Positions 7,733 through 15,671 of a stretch of DNA of 64,000 nt are shown one piece after another. The first letter of the stretch is position 1; the number at the start of each line of letters is the position of its first letter. Position numbers and translations under genes: made by a program. This stretch comes from Deltaproteobacteria bacterium (GTDB taxonomy: Bacteria > Desulfobacterota > DSM-4660 > Desulfatiglandales > Desulfatiglandaceae), in contig JAIPDI010000001.1 of the NCBI GenBank assembly GCA_021737785.1, positions 124,001-188,000 of the forward strand. The letters run 5' to 3'. The notes under the pieces are model-generated. The model had not been told where the DNA came from. It did not search any database and was given only the letters and a program-made list of their open reading frames with translations.

Positions 7733-8077
7733 CTATCTTCTGCAGATCTCCTCGCGACAAATGGACGGCAGTTTTTCCAAAAGGGGCGCCACCTGCTCAT
7801 CCTTCTCCAGCCAGTGACGGAGGTTTCCCAAAAGCGCCGCTGCATAAGGGCTGCGGCCCCCGTCTGTCAGGTGATAATTCACCCAAAGACCGTCCTTCCT
7901 GTAATCAACCAGCCCGGCGTCCTCCAGCAATTTCAGGTGTTTTGACACGGTAGGCTGGGCAACCCCCAGGGCGGCCTGCACCTCGCAGACACACATGGAT
8001 TTGTGCTGCAGCATCTTGATGATCTTGACCCGGTTGGGATCGGAAAGCGCCTTCATCACCTTGACAAATGATTTCAT
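7733..8077 (-). CDS. arsR: ArsR-family metalloregulator
   Basis: 114 residues from ATG 8077 (GAGGAT upstream; the open frame extends 27 codons further without a better start). A winged helix-turn-helix (about residues 15-80) contains ALSDPNRVKIIKML, the ArsR metal site MCVCEVQ in the recognition-adjacent helix and QPTVSKHLKLLEDAGLV. The C-terminus ends SICREEICRR, offering more Cys ligands. Proteins with this CVC(E/D) motif leave DNA on binding As(III) or Sb(III). It is the first gene of the leftward cluster and should repress the promoter at 8264-8292. Confidence 0.9.
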   Translation of the reverse strand: MKSFVKVMKALSDPNRVKIIKMLQHKSMCVCEVQAALGVAQPTVSKHLKLLEDAGLVDYRKDGLWVNYHLTDGGRSPYAAALLGNLRHWLEKDEQVAPLLEKLPSICREEICRR

Positions 8078-8244
8078 ACCATATCCTCGGTAAATGTAAT
8101 AGCTGATGGCCACATGTCTGGTAATAAAACCAACTTGTAAAAGCGTCCGCTGCCACAAAGGTCGAGGCTGAGAGCCTCTCTCACAGAGACCTCATGAACT
8201 CTCACTTTCGCCCTTTGGCATTCACTTGCAGTTCGGGTGCCAGA

Positions 8245-8292
8245 CGATATATTCTATTTTAGGAATATAGTCGTTTGACGAGCGCCTGTCAA
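8245..8292 (-). promoter_or_regulatory. arsR promoter with overlapping inverted-repeat operator
   Basis: On the minus strand TTGACA (8292-8287) is followed after 17 bases by TATATT (8269-8264), a near-consensus sigma-70 promoter directed at arsR. The -10 element is one arm of an inverted repeat TATATTC-N8-GAATATA (8248-8269), extended by CGA/GTCG on the outside. This placement suits ArsR-type repression by blocking the -10 region. The predicted leader is about 180 bases and contains a short hairpin GAGGCT-GAG-AGCCTC at 8163-8177. Confidence 0.75.
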
Positions 8293-8427
8293 GGATTTAT
8301 TTTCTTAGAAGCCGGCGGCCGCTTCAAGATGGGTATGGAGAAGCCTGCCTTCCACGGCGAGAGACTCCGGATCGAGGCCTTCCCCGGTGACGCGTTCAAA
8401 TAACATATGATGAGAGACCCGAATCCC

Positions 8428-8456
8428 TTGACATCACAGACCCACCCTTCTATCTT
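8428..8456 (+). promoter_or_regulatory. Putative promoter of the MBL-fold gene
   Basis: TTGACA (8428-8433), 17-base spacer, TATCTT (8451-8456). The predicted transcript would start near 8463 and reach the GGAGGAG ribosome-binding site and ATG at 8522. The rest of the 444-bp gap between arsR and this gene holds the ars promoter and no gene that I can support. Confidence 0.55.
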
Positions 8457-8521
8457 GATTTCCAAGGGAAATTCGAATGAATCTTTCCGGGGGGTTTTAT
8501 TTTCGACAAAACGGAGGAGTT

Positions 8522-9181
8522 ATGGAGCTATTGGATAATCTGCACGTCTTTTCGTGGAACAGCATGACGGCCAACAACTGCAACGCTTATTTCATCGATA
8601 ATGGAAAGAGGATACTGATAGACCCGGGCCATTATCATCTGTTCGATCACGTGCGGGATGAGCTTGACAGGCTTTCCCTCTCCCCTGAAGACATGGATAT
8701 GGTCATTATCACCCACGGCCATCCCGATCATATGGAGGGAGTCAGGATATTTCAAGATACAGATGCGGTGGTGGCTGTCTCATCCCGGGAAATGGAATTC
8801 ATCCAGACCGTCGCCCCCCACTATGGCGCGGCCCTTGGGATCCCCGATTTCGAACCGCAGATTCTGCTCCAGGAAGGGGACCTGAAGGTGGGGGATCTGG
8901 TTTTTGAGGTCATCCATACACCAGGACATTCTCCGGGTTCCATATGCCTCTATTGGCCTGAACGAAAGGTCCTTTTTACAGGCGATGTGGTATTTAACAA
9001 CGGAATCGGGAGGACCGATCTCCCGGGCGGTAACGGCGAGGCTCTCAAGGAGAGCATCCAAAAGATCTCCCGGCTTGATGTGGAGTACCTGCTGACAGGC
9101 CACGGCGATATCGTGTCGGGCAAGGAGGCCGTCCGGGAAAATTTCAAGGCCATCGAGGCCTACTGGTTTGCGTACCTATAG
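8522..9181 (+). CDS. MBL-fold metallohydrolase
   Basis: 219 residues from ATG 8522 (GGAGGAG five bases before; an in-frame ATG at 8477 lacks a site). The metallo-beta-lactamase fold is complete: THGHPDHMEG (HxHxDH, about residues 73-82), HTPGHSPGS (third His), TGDVVF (bridging Asp) and GHGDIVSG (last His). The spacing is that of glyoxalase-II-like or persulfide-dioxygenase-like hydrolases with two metals, but specificity is not determinable. It has its own promoter and is followed 100 bp later by the LysR gene on the same strand. Confidence 0.9.
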   Translation: MELLDNLHVFSWNSMTANNCNAYFIDNGKRILIDPGHYHLFDHVRDELDRLSLSPEDMDMVIITHGHPDHMEGVRIFQDTDAVVAVSSREMEFIQTVAPHYGAALGIPDFEPQILLQEGDLKVGDLVFEVIHTPGHSPGSICLYWPERKVLFTGDVVFNNGIGRTDLPGGNGEALKESIQKISRLDVEYLLTGHGDIVSGKEAVRENFKAIEAYWFAYL

Positions 9182-9281
9182 GTCCCTGGAGAGGAAGTGC
9201 CTAAGGAGAGCGGGGAGCGAGGAGGGGGAAGCTGAAAGCTCAAAGGTGAAAGTAACCATCAACCAGTAACCCGCCAAAGCC

Positions 9282-10217
9282 ATGTCCCATCAAACATCAT
9301 CCATGGATTTTGATCTGCGCCAGCTGGAAATATTCCGGAAGGTGGTGGACCTGAAGAGCTTTTCAAAGGCTGCGGACGCCGTGTTTCTGGTTCAGGCCTC
9401 GGTGAGCGAACGGATCAGCACCCTTGAAAACATGGTCGGGACCCGGCTCCTGGATCGTCTGGGCCGGGAGGTGGTCCCCACCAGGGCCGGTGAACTCCTC
9501 TACAAACACGCGGTCCTCCTTCTGGATATGAAGCGGACAGCGGCCCTGGAGATGGCCGATTTTCTGGGCATCAGACGGGGCGAAATACGTCTTGGCGGGA
9601 GCACCATCCCCGGCGAGTACATCCTGCCCAGGGTGATCGGCCGGTTCTGCCGGGATTACGCTTCTTTGTGGGTAACCTTGACGGTGGGAGATTCCGTCGG
9701 TATCGAAAGCCGGGTCCTGGCCGGGGGCCTTGAGTTGGGCGTGGTGGGTTCCAAAGGGTCCCACAAGAGCCTTATTCAGCATGAACTCTGGAGAGACGAA
9801 CTGGTTCTGGCAGTCCCTGCCGGACACCGCTGGGCCCAAAAAAAGGAGGTCCCTGTGAATGCCCTGAATGAGGAGCCTTTTATCTTCAGGGAACCCGGAT
9901 CAGGCACCTTCAAGATTCTTGACGGCTATCTCCAGTCCGCCGGATCAGCCGGCCTGAGCGCCCTCAAACCGGTTGCATGCTTTGGAACATCGACCGCGAT
10001 AAAGGAAGGGATAAAGGGGGGGCTCGGGATTTCGGTGCTCTCATCAAGGGCCGTGGATACCGAACTCGAGACCGGCATCCTCAAGGCCCTCAGAATCCAG
10101 GGGCTTCCCATGTACCGGAATTTTTTTATGATCAGGGACAGGCGGAGGATCGTATCCCCCCTGTGTCAGGCCTTGATCGACTTCCTGTTAACGACCACTC
10201 GGACGGAAAGAGAATAA
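9282..10217 (+). CDS. LysR-family transcriptional regulator (CysB/CysL-like)
   Basis: 311 residues. An N-terminal winged helix-turn-helix (LRQLEIFRKVVDLKSFSKAA then QASVSERISTLENMVG, about 10-65) is followed by a periplasmic-binding-protein-like effector domain (about 95-300) with GGSTIPGEYILPRVI, as in regulators of sulfur or thiosulfate use. ATG 9282 is used; a second ATG lies seven codons later and neither has a strong ribosome-binding site. The TusA-like selenoprotein gene begins eight bases after its stop, so the two are probably co-transcribed and the effector may be sulfur- or selenium-related. Confidence 0.85.
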   Translation: MSHQTSSMDFDLRQLEIFRKVVDLKSFSKAADAVFLVQASVSERISTLENMVGTRLLDRLGREVVPTRAGELLYKHAVLLLDMKRTAALEMADFLGIRRGEIRLGGSTIPGEYILPRVIGRFCRDYASLWVTLTVGDSVGIESRVLAGGLELGVVGSKGSHKSLIQHELWRDELVLAVPAGHRWAQKKEVPVNALNEEPFIFREPGSGTFKILDGYLQSAGSAGLSALKPVACFGTSTAIKEGIKGGLGISVLSSRAVDTELETGILKALRIQGLPMYRNFFMIRDRRRIVSPLCQALIDFLLTTTRTERE

Positions 10218-10225
10218 CCGCCATT

Positions 10226-10447
10226 ATGCCATTTGACATCATGGACTACAGGGGAGACTGCTGAAAGGCCTATCTGGACATAGGCCTATGTCTCAGGATA
10301 CTCCCCCCGGATAAAACCTTCGAGTTTATTATCGAGAGCGAAAAGCTGGAAAAGGTCAAAAAAGTAATCTCCCACAATCACGGCGAGGTTATCGCAGAGA
10401 TCCCCGCGGATAACGACGTCCGGGTGGAAATTAGAAAAAAGGATTGA
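10226..10447 (+). CDS. TusA/SirA-like small selenoprotein (in-frame TGA at 10262-10264)
   Basis: A 74-codon frame from ATG 10226 to TGA 10447 with an internal TGA as codon 13. It starts MPFDIMDYRGDC, then Sec, then KAYLDIGLCLRILPPDKT and continues FEFIIESEKLEKVKKVI..GEVIAEIPADNDVRVEIRKKD. The layout matches TusA sulfur carriers: D-x-RG, a reactive Cys two residues later, a helix, P-x-D/E-x-T before a beta strand, a second helix and a final beta strand ending IRK. The TGA occupies the position of the active-site Cys of the TusA CPxP motif (the Pro is Lys here). A strong SECIS-like hairpin follows. Standard gene calling would miss the gene, since either half is shorter than usual cut-offs. It follows the LysR stop by eight bases. 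A frameshifted or dead gene is less likely because both sides keep coding character. Confidence 0.75.
10265..10300 (+). promoter_or_regulatory. SECIS-like hairpin in the TusA-like gene
   Basis: Twelve bases after the TGA the palindrome GACATAGGCCTATGTC (10277-10292) forms six pairs closing a GGCC loop that starts 18 bases after TGA, with G at loop positions one and two. The stem extends through CTG/CAG (10274-10276 with 10294-10296, one bulged T) and TAT/ATA (10271-10273 with 10298-10300, one bulged G). Stem length, loop size, loop G and distance all fit bacterial SECIS elements. A competing stem AGGCCTAT/ATAGGCCT (10266-10288) would place the loop too near the TGA. Confidence 0.65.
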
Positions 10448-10701
10448 CGGATTAAGGAATTGAGGCATGCCGGAATGCTGAACTGACAGGATGGCGGCGA
10501 AATTTATGTATCCTGCGCCCAACGCCTTGAGCCTTGCACCCATCTTCAGATTGGGTATTCGCTGCTGAGTGGTGGGTTTCTTTTTTTGTCTCTTTGTGTC
10601 CCTGTGTCTTTGTTTACCCCGTAGCTTCGGAAAATGGTACTGGGGTGTGAGTCGTTTTTTGGAGGTAGTTGTATTGCTTCAGCTCACTTCAGTGAATTCC
10701 C

Positions 10702-12639
10702 CTATTTGACCCGGCTTCCCGCAACCGTCTCGGTGTCCGGGACCAGGAGGTGGAGACCGGACCTGTCCGTGGCGGCCAGGACCATGCCGCGGGACTCCAC
10801 GCCCATCAAGGTCGCCGGCTTCAGGTTGGCCACCAGCAGGACCTCTTTCCCGATCAGGGCCTCTTCGGTATAGTGGCCCTTGAGACCCGCCACCACGGTT
10901 CGTTCTTCGCCGATATCGACGGTCAGCTGTATGAGTTTTTTGGATTCCGGAATCGCCTCGGCCGCCCGTATGACGCCGATCCTCAGATCCATCTTCTGGA
11001 AGTCCTCATAAGAAATCAGGGACGGCTCTCCGGACGATCCCCCGTCTCGGTCCTTGGACGGAGAGGATTTTTTCTCACGCGTTATCGGCGTTGCCGAGGG
11101 TTCCTCCTTCTGCTTCTCTATACGGGGGAAGAGGGAAGACGCCTTTGTCATTGTCCGGGCAGGTCTTTCAGCCCCCCACGTTCTGAGGTCTTGAAGGGTG
11201 ACCTCCTTCCCCTGCTTGGGAAGTCCCAGCTGGCTCTGGATTTTTTCAGCGGATTCGGGGATAAAGGGCCACAGGAGACCGGCGACTATCCTCAGGGTCT
11301 CAAAGATGTGGCAGATCACGGTGGAAAGGCGCTCCTTATCGGACTTTGCCAGAACCCAGGGCGCCATCTCGTCGATGTACTTATTGACCCTGGCAATCAC
11401 CTCCCATACGGCCATGAGGGCCTTGTGCAGGCCCAGGTCCTTCATCAGGTCTTCGTAAGTATCCACCAGTTCGAGAGCGCTTTGTTTCAGGGCCTCATCC
11501 GGTGCATGGGACTTCCCCGAATCCGGCAGGTTTCCCTTGAAATATTTCTGGACCATGGTGAGACTTCGGCTCACAAGGTTGCCCAGGTCATTGGCCAGAT
11601 CCGCATTCAGCCTGGACACCAACGCCTCTTCACTGAACTCGGAATCGAGTCCGAAAACCATCTCCCTCAGGAGAAAATACCGGAACGCATCCAGACCGTA
11701 GATATCCACCAGTTCGAGGGGTCGAACCACGTTTCCCAGGCTCTTGGACATCTTGTCCCGGCTGATATTCCAATACCCGTGCACATTGAGGTGCCGGTAA
11801 GGTTCGATGCCGGCGGACTTGAGCATGCAGGGCCAGTAGATGCCGTGGGGTTTCAGGATGTCCTTGGCAATAACGTGCTGGGCCCACGGCCAGTATGTCT
11901 TAAACCGGCTGCCTGAGGGATACCCCAGCGCCGAAACATAGTTGATGAGCGCGTCAAACCATACGTAAGTCACAAAATTTTCATCAAAGGGAAGGGTAAT
12001 CCCCCATGTCAGGCGCGACTTGGGCCGCGAGATGCAGAGGTCCTCAAGGGGCTCGGACAAGAAAGAGAGGACCTCGTTTTTGTATCGCTCGGGCCGGATG
12101 AAATCCGGATTCGACCGGATGTGATCGATGAGCCATTGCTGATACCGGCTCATCCGGAAAAAGTAATTGGCCTCCTTGATCACCTCGGGCTCGGTCTGAT
12201 GATCAGGACACTTCCCGTCCACCAGTTCCTTTTCCGTGTAGAACCGTTCACAGCCAAAGCAGTAGAGGCCCTCGTACTCGCTGAAATAGATGTCGCCCTT
12301 TTCCTTGACGCGATTCAGGATCAGCCTTACGGTTTCCTGGTGATCCGAGTCCGTGGTCCGGATGAACCGGTTGTATGAGATGTTCAACCTGGGCCAGAGG
12401 TCCCTGAACATCCGGCTGATCCGGTCCACATACGCCTTTGGAGACTGGCCCGATTGTTCAGCGGCCGAAACGATCTTATCCCCATGTTCATCCGTGCCCG
12501 TCAGGAAAAACGTATCCATGCCCGACACCATGTGGAAACGATTCAAGACATCTGCCACAATGGTGGAGTAGGCATGGCCGATATGGGGTTCTGCATTCAC
12601 ATAATAGATGGGGGTGGTGACATAAAATCGTTCGGACAC
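10702..12639 (-). CDS. metG: Methionyl-tRNA synthetase
   Basis: 645 residues, charges tRNA-Met. The HIGH motif appears as EPHIGHAYS (about residue 17), the zinc-binding segment as CFGCERFY..CPDH (about 127-146), and the KMSKS loop as RDKMSKSLGN (about 298). A Pro/Ser/Lys-rich linker (about 510-540) leads to a C-terminal EMAPII-like tRNA-binding domain (FQKMDLRIGVIRAAE onward, 545-645), the form found in dimeric bacterial enzymes. The preceding gene on the same strand (PSP1/RicT) ends 12 bp upstream, so both are likely in one operon with holB. The 254 bp between the selenoprotein gene and this gene's end hold no gene that I can see. Confidence 0.97.
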   Translation of the reverse strand: MSERFYVTTPIYYVNAEPHIGHAYSTIVADVLNRFHMVSGMDTFFLTGTDEHGDKIVSAAEQSGQSPKAYVDRISRMFRDLWPRLNISYNRFIRTTDSDHQETVRLILNRVKEKGDIYFSEYEGLYCFGCERFYTEKELVDGKCPDHQTEPEVIKEANYFFRMSRYQQWLIDHIRSNPDFIRPERYKNEVLSFLSEPLEDLCISRPKSRLTWGITLPFDENFVTYVWFDALINYVSALGYPSGSRFKTYWPWAQHVIAKDILKPHGIYWPCMLKSAGIEPYRHLNVHGYWNISRDKMSKSLGNVVRPLELVDIYGLDAFRYFLLREMVFGLDSEFSEEALVSRLNADLANDLGNLVSRSLTMVQKYFKGNLPDSGKSHAPDEALKQSALELVDTYEDLMKDLGLHKALMAVWEVIARVNKYIDEMAPWVLAKSDKERLSTVICHIFETLRIVAGLLWPFIPESAEKIQSQLGLPKQGKEVTLQDLRTWGAERPARTMTKASSLFPRIEKQKEEPSATPITREKKSSPSKDRDGGSSGEPSLISYEDFQKMDLRIGVIRAAEAIPESKKLIQLTVDIGEERTVVAGLKGHYTEEALIGKEVLLVANLKPATLMGVESRGMVLAATDRSGLHLLVPDTETVAGSRVK

Positions 12640-12650
12640 GGGTTTGTTGG

Positions 12651-13499
12651 TTACTCCTTTTTTGATTTTTTTCGCTTGAACAGCCCCTCTTTCGGCGCGC
12701 CTGAACCGGTCCCAAGCTCCTTGACCGGGATCTCGAGTTCCGTGCCCGAGTCCAGGGTCACGGTCACCGTCTCCTTCATGACGTTTTGCCGGATGACCTT
12801 TCCTTCCCCCTCTTTGGTCATGATCCGTTTCCCGATCTTGGGGAAGTTCTTCTTGATCTTTTCGTAGTACTCATGCTCAAAAGTGAGGCAACACATAAGT
12901 CTCCCGCACATCCCTGATATCTTGTTGGGATTGAGAGAGATGTTCTGTTTCTTGGCCATCTTTATGGTTACCGGATCAAAGGTACTGAGGAAAGAGGTGC
13001 AGCACAAGGGACGGCCGCAGGTCCCCAGTCCACCCACCATCTTGGCCTGATGGCGGACCCCGATCTGTCTCATCTCGATCCGGGTCCTGAATTTTCCCAC
13101 CAGATCCTTGACCAATTGTCTGAAATCGACCCTTCCATCCGCGGTGAAATAGACCACGATCTTACCACCGTCAAAGCGTCTTTCCACCGAGACAAGACGC
13201 ATGGGGAGGGATCGTTCCTTCACCTTCAGGTGGCAGTATTCATATACTTCCTTCTCCAGGCTGCAATCGCTTTCGTACCGTTCAATCTCCTCCCGTGTCG
13301 CCAGGCGAAAGATCTTTTTGAGGTTTTGATCGGCGTCCCCGCCGGTCAGGGTCTGAGGCATGGTGCAGACACAGCCGATGGCAGGGCCTTCTTCGGTGAC
13401 AACCATCACCCTGTCCCCTTTGTTGAGGACAAAGTGACCCGACTCGAAATCATACACCTTTCCATGGGGTCTGAACTGTACACCGACGATTTTATTCAT
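12651..13499 (-). CDS. ricT: PSP1-domain protein (RicT/YaaT-like)
   Basis: 282 residues with the PSP1 C-terminal domain. Family markers are visible: GVQFRPHGKVYDFESG at the start, VYFTADGRVDFRQLVKDL and the Cys-rich GLGTCGRPLCCTSFL followed by KISGMCGRLMCCLTFEHEYY (about 170-215), which in RicT helps hold Fe-S clusters in the Y-complex affecting RNA processing. It sits between holB and metG, the usual order in many bacteria. Soluble, cytoplasmic. Confidence 0.9.
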   Translation of the reverse strand: MNKIVGVQFRPHGKVYDFESGHFVLNKGDRVMVVTEEGPAIGCVCTMPQTLTGGDADQNLKKIFRLATREEIERYESDCSLEKEVYEYCHLKVKERSLPMRLVSVERRFDGGKIVVYFTADGRVDFRQLVKDLVGKFRTRIEMRQIGVRHQAKMVGGLGTCGRPLCCTSFLSTFDPVTIKMAKKQNISLNPNKISGMCGRLMCCLTFEHEYYEKIKKNFPKIGKRIMTKEGEGKVIRQNVMKETVTVTLDSGTELEIPVKELGTGSGAPKEGLFKRKKSKKE

Positions 13500-13617
13500 A
13501 GTTCATTCAAGTGACTAAAGCGAGCTGAAGTGACTAAAATTTAAAGTTCTAAAAGATCGATCGCGCCTTCTTGCCTGTCCGGTCCAATTGACGTCATTAC
13601 TTGACAGGGCGGTCATA

Positions 13618-14649
13618 TCATGTTTCGTTGCTGCAAAGGCTTAGAAGCCTCAGGATTGCGTGTCCCATCACCAGCTGGGCATTTCCCATCCTGCGAAGAT
13701 CCCGGACCGCCTGATCCACGGTCATCAGGCTGGCCGTCAGGTTTTCTATGGTAACGTATCGGGCAGCATCTTTCAAGTGTTCCCGAAAGTCCACATTTGT
13801 GAGCAGATGCTCCGAACCCCCGATTTTGATGATCAAAAGATCCCTGTACCAGCTCCCCCACAGGGCCAGCATTTCCAGCAGCCCCGGTTCGCCGGCCTCC
13901 CCCTTGTCCGATCCCCTCCCCTTTTCTCTGGTGGCCGATTCCATGGCCATTTCCAGGGCGTCTCCTTTGGACAGGCAGGGCAGTTTCAGAAGACGGGAGA
14001 TCCACGCCTCCCTTTTCTCAAAAAACTGATGGTTACTTATCCGAAGGGCGCTTCCCAGGCTTCCGCCCGATGCCTTGGCCGCGATGGTTGCCTTCTGCCG
14101 ATCCAGCTTCTTTTCCGTGACAAGCCAGTCAATCATCGCCTCAACAGGAAGCGGCTGAAAAGGGATCCTCTGGCAACGGGATACGATCGTGGGCAGCAGA
14201 TTCAAAGGTTCGACCGCATTGAGCACCAGGATATTGCCGGGCGGAGGTTCCTCCAGGGTCTTCAGAAAACTATTGGCCGCTTCGCTTGTCACGGCATCGG
14301 CCTGCTGAATAACGCAGACCCTGTATTTTGCCGATACCGGGGCGTAACTGAGCCTCCGGTTGAGTTCTCGTATCTGTTCGATCTTGATATTTTTTCCATC
14401 CGGTGTGATGGAAATAAAGTCCGGGAAATTGCCCCCCGCCATCTGACGGCATGGGGGGCAAATCCCGCAGGCCTCGATGGCTGTCGGCCTCCGGCAGTTC
14501 AGGGCCATGGTCAAGGCTATGGCCGTGCTCGTCTTTCCGATTCCCGGAATCCCGGTAAACAGATAGGCATGGGGAATCCTCTCCTCAGCCATCACCCGCC
14601 TGAAATAGCGTTTGGCCTTTTCCTGGCCTATAATCTCGGAAAACCGCAT
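13618..14649 (-). CDS. holB: DNA polymerase III delta-prime subunit
   Basis: 343 residues. AAA+ clamp-loader fold with Walker A GIPGIGKTSTA (about 34-44), the zinc-binding Cys set ACGICPPCRQM (about 60-70), and the sensor/arginine region TIVSRCQRIPF (about 150-160). It begins MRFSEIIGQEKAKRYF, typical for HolB/DnaX relatives. The delta-prime subunit opens and loads the sliding clamp during replication. It is followed by the PSP1 gene after 118 bp. Confidence 0.93.
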   Translation of the reverse strand: MRFSEIIGQEKAKRYFRRVMAEERIPHAYLFTGIPGIGKTSTAIALTMALNCRRPTAIEACGICPPCRQMAGGNFPDFISITPDGKNIKIEQIRELNRRLSYAPVSAKYRVCVIQQADAVTSEAANSFLKTLEEPPPGNILVLNAVEPLNLLPTIVSRCQRIPFQPLPVEAMIDWLVTEKKLDRQKATIAAKASGGSLGSALRISNHQFFEKREAWISRLLKLPCLSKGDALEMAMESATREKGRGSDKGEAGEPGLLEMLALWGSWYRDLLIIKIGGSEHLLTNVDFREHLKDAARYVTIENLTASLMTVDQAVRDLRRMGNAQLVMGHAILRLLSLCSNET

Positions 14650-14951
14650 CGCAAATAAGTGTTTGAAATGAGCTAAAATACCTGATGATCACACAGAGCC
14701 GCAGAGTCCGCAAAGAAAAGCATCAACATCTATGCCCTTAGGGGCCTCGCAATCGACAACATGCTGTAAGAAAACAAAAGCCGATTTTTCATGGCGCGGT
14801 CCCTGAAAATAGTCCCTGTAGTTAAGAAATTTTCCAAAAAATCAGAAAACCGGTCCTCTTTGTGTCTTTGCCTGCCCTGTGAAACCTTTCTTTGCCGTTG
14901 TTTCACCGGGGTGCCTTTGTGTAAGATATTTATGGCTGTGGCGGTGCCGCG
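14650..14951 (-). other. Gap without recognised features (holB to tmk)
   Basis: About 300 bp lying upstream of holB and downstream of tmk on the minus strand. It has AT-rich patches and the common phrase CACAGAGCCGCAGAGTCCGCAAAG. I see no gene, strong hairpin or clear promoter. Confidence 0.5.
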
Positions 14952-15593
14952 TCAGGAACTGCTTTCTCTCAGATGGGGGCGAACGTGCTCCAAAATGATC
15001 TCCTCCAGCTCGTTTTCCCCGAGCGCGCCGTCCACCACCACAAACCGATCCGGCTCCTTTTCCGCCATTAGGAGATATCCCTTTCGAACGGCCGCATGAA
15101 ACTCTGTGTTTTCCTTTTCAAACCGGTCCTGGCCAGGGTCCTCAAGGGAGGCATTTCTCTTCAACGCCCTTGCAATGCCCACCTCCACCGGGCAGTCGAT
15201 GAGCAACGTCAGATCGGGCGTGATCCCGAAGGAGGCCTTTTGGTTCAGGAATCGGATCATCTCGAGGTCCTGGCCCCTGGCATAACCTTGATAAACCGTG
15301 GTGGCATCGAAAAACCGATCGCATATCACCCACTGTCCTCGGACCAGGGCGGGCCGGATCACCAGTTCCATGTGCAAGGCCCTGTCCGCCTCATAGAGAA
15401 ACAGCTCGGAAAGGGGGGGCAGGTCCTGATGGTCCTGGTCCAGAAGTATATGCCTGATCTTCTGGCCGATGGCCGTCCCTCCAGGTTCCCGCGTAAGAAT
15501 GCATGCCGTCCCCAGATGTTGCAGCCGGGCTGCAAGGCGTCTGGCCTGGGTGGACTTCCCGCACCCCTCTATCCCTTCAAAGGTTATAAACAA
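14952..15593 (-). CDS. tmk: Thymidylate kinase
   Basis: 213 residues; phosphorylates dTMP to dTDP. The P-loop FEGIEGCGKSTQARR is at residues 4-18, the DRF-type motif at ICDRFFDATTVYQG (about 93-106), and the TREPGGT substrate motif at about 36-42. The lid has the expected basic residues (RALKRNASLEDPGQDRFE). It lies downstream of the carboxyltransferase gene but separated from it by a terminator-like hairpin. Confidence 0.95.
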   Translation of the reverse strand: MFITFEGIEGCGKSTQARRLAARLQHLGTACILTREPGGTAIGQKIRHILLDQDHQDLPPLSELFLYEADRALHMELVIRPALVRGQWVICDRFFDATTVYQGYARGQDLEMIRFLNQKASFGITPDLTLLIDCPVEVGIARALKRNASLEDPGQDRFEKENTEFHAAVRKGYLLMAEKEPDRFVVVDGALGENELEEIILEHVRPHLRESSS

Positions 15594-15612
15594 GCCTGCT
15601 CTCCAGGGGCCA

Positions 15613-15644
15613 TTAAAAAACTGTCCCGCCTGCCGGCGGGACAG
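15613..15644 (-). terminator. Rho-independent terminator after the carboxyltransferase gene
   Basis: Read leftward, a perfect ten-base stem CTGTCCCGCC/GGCGGGACAG with a four-base loop (15644-15621) is followed by six T residues. It ends the 15672-17165 transcript 28 bases after the stop codon and sits just before the tmk start. Confidence 0.85.
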
Positions 15645-15671
15645 AACGGACGCTCCCCATGCTTCGTCCTA

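Noticed and set aside
8330-8404. A short plus-strand frame (ATG 8330, about 24 codons) upstream of the MBL gene
   Set aside because: No ribosome-binding site, no recognisable sequence and it lies before the predicted promoter of the next gene.
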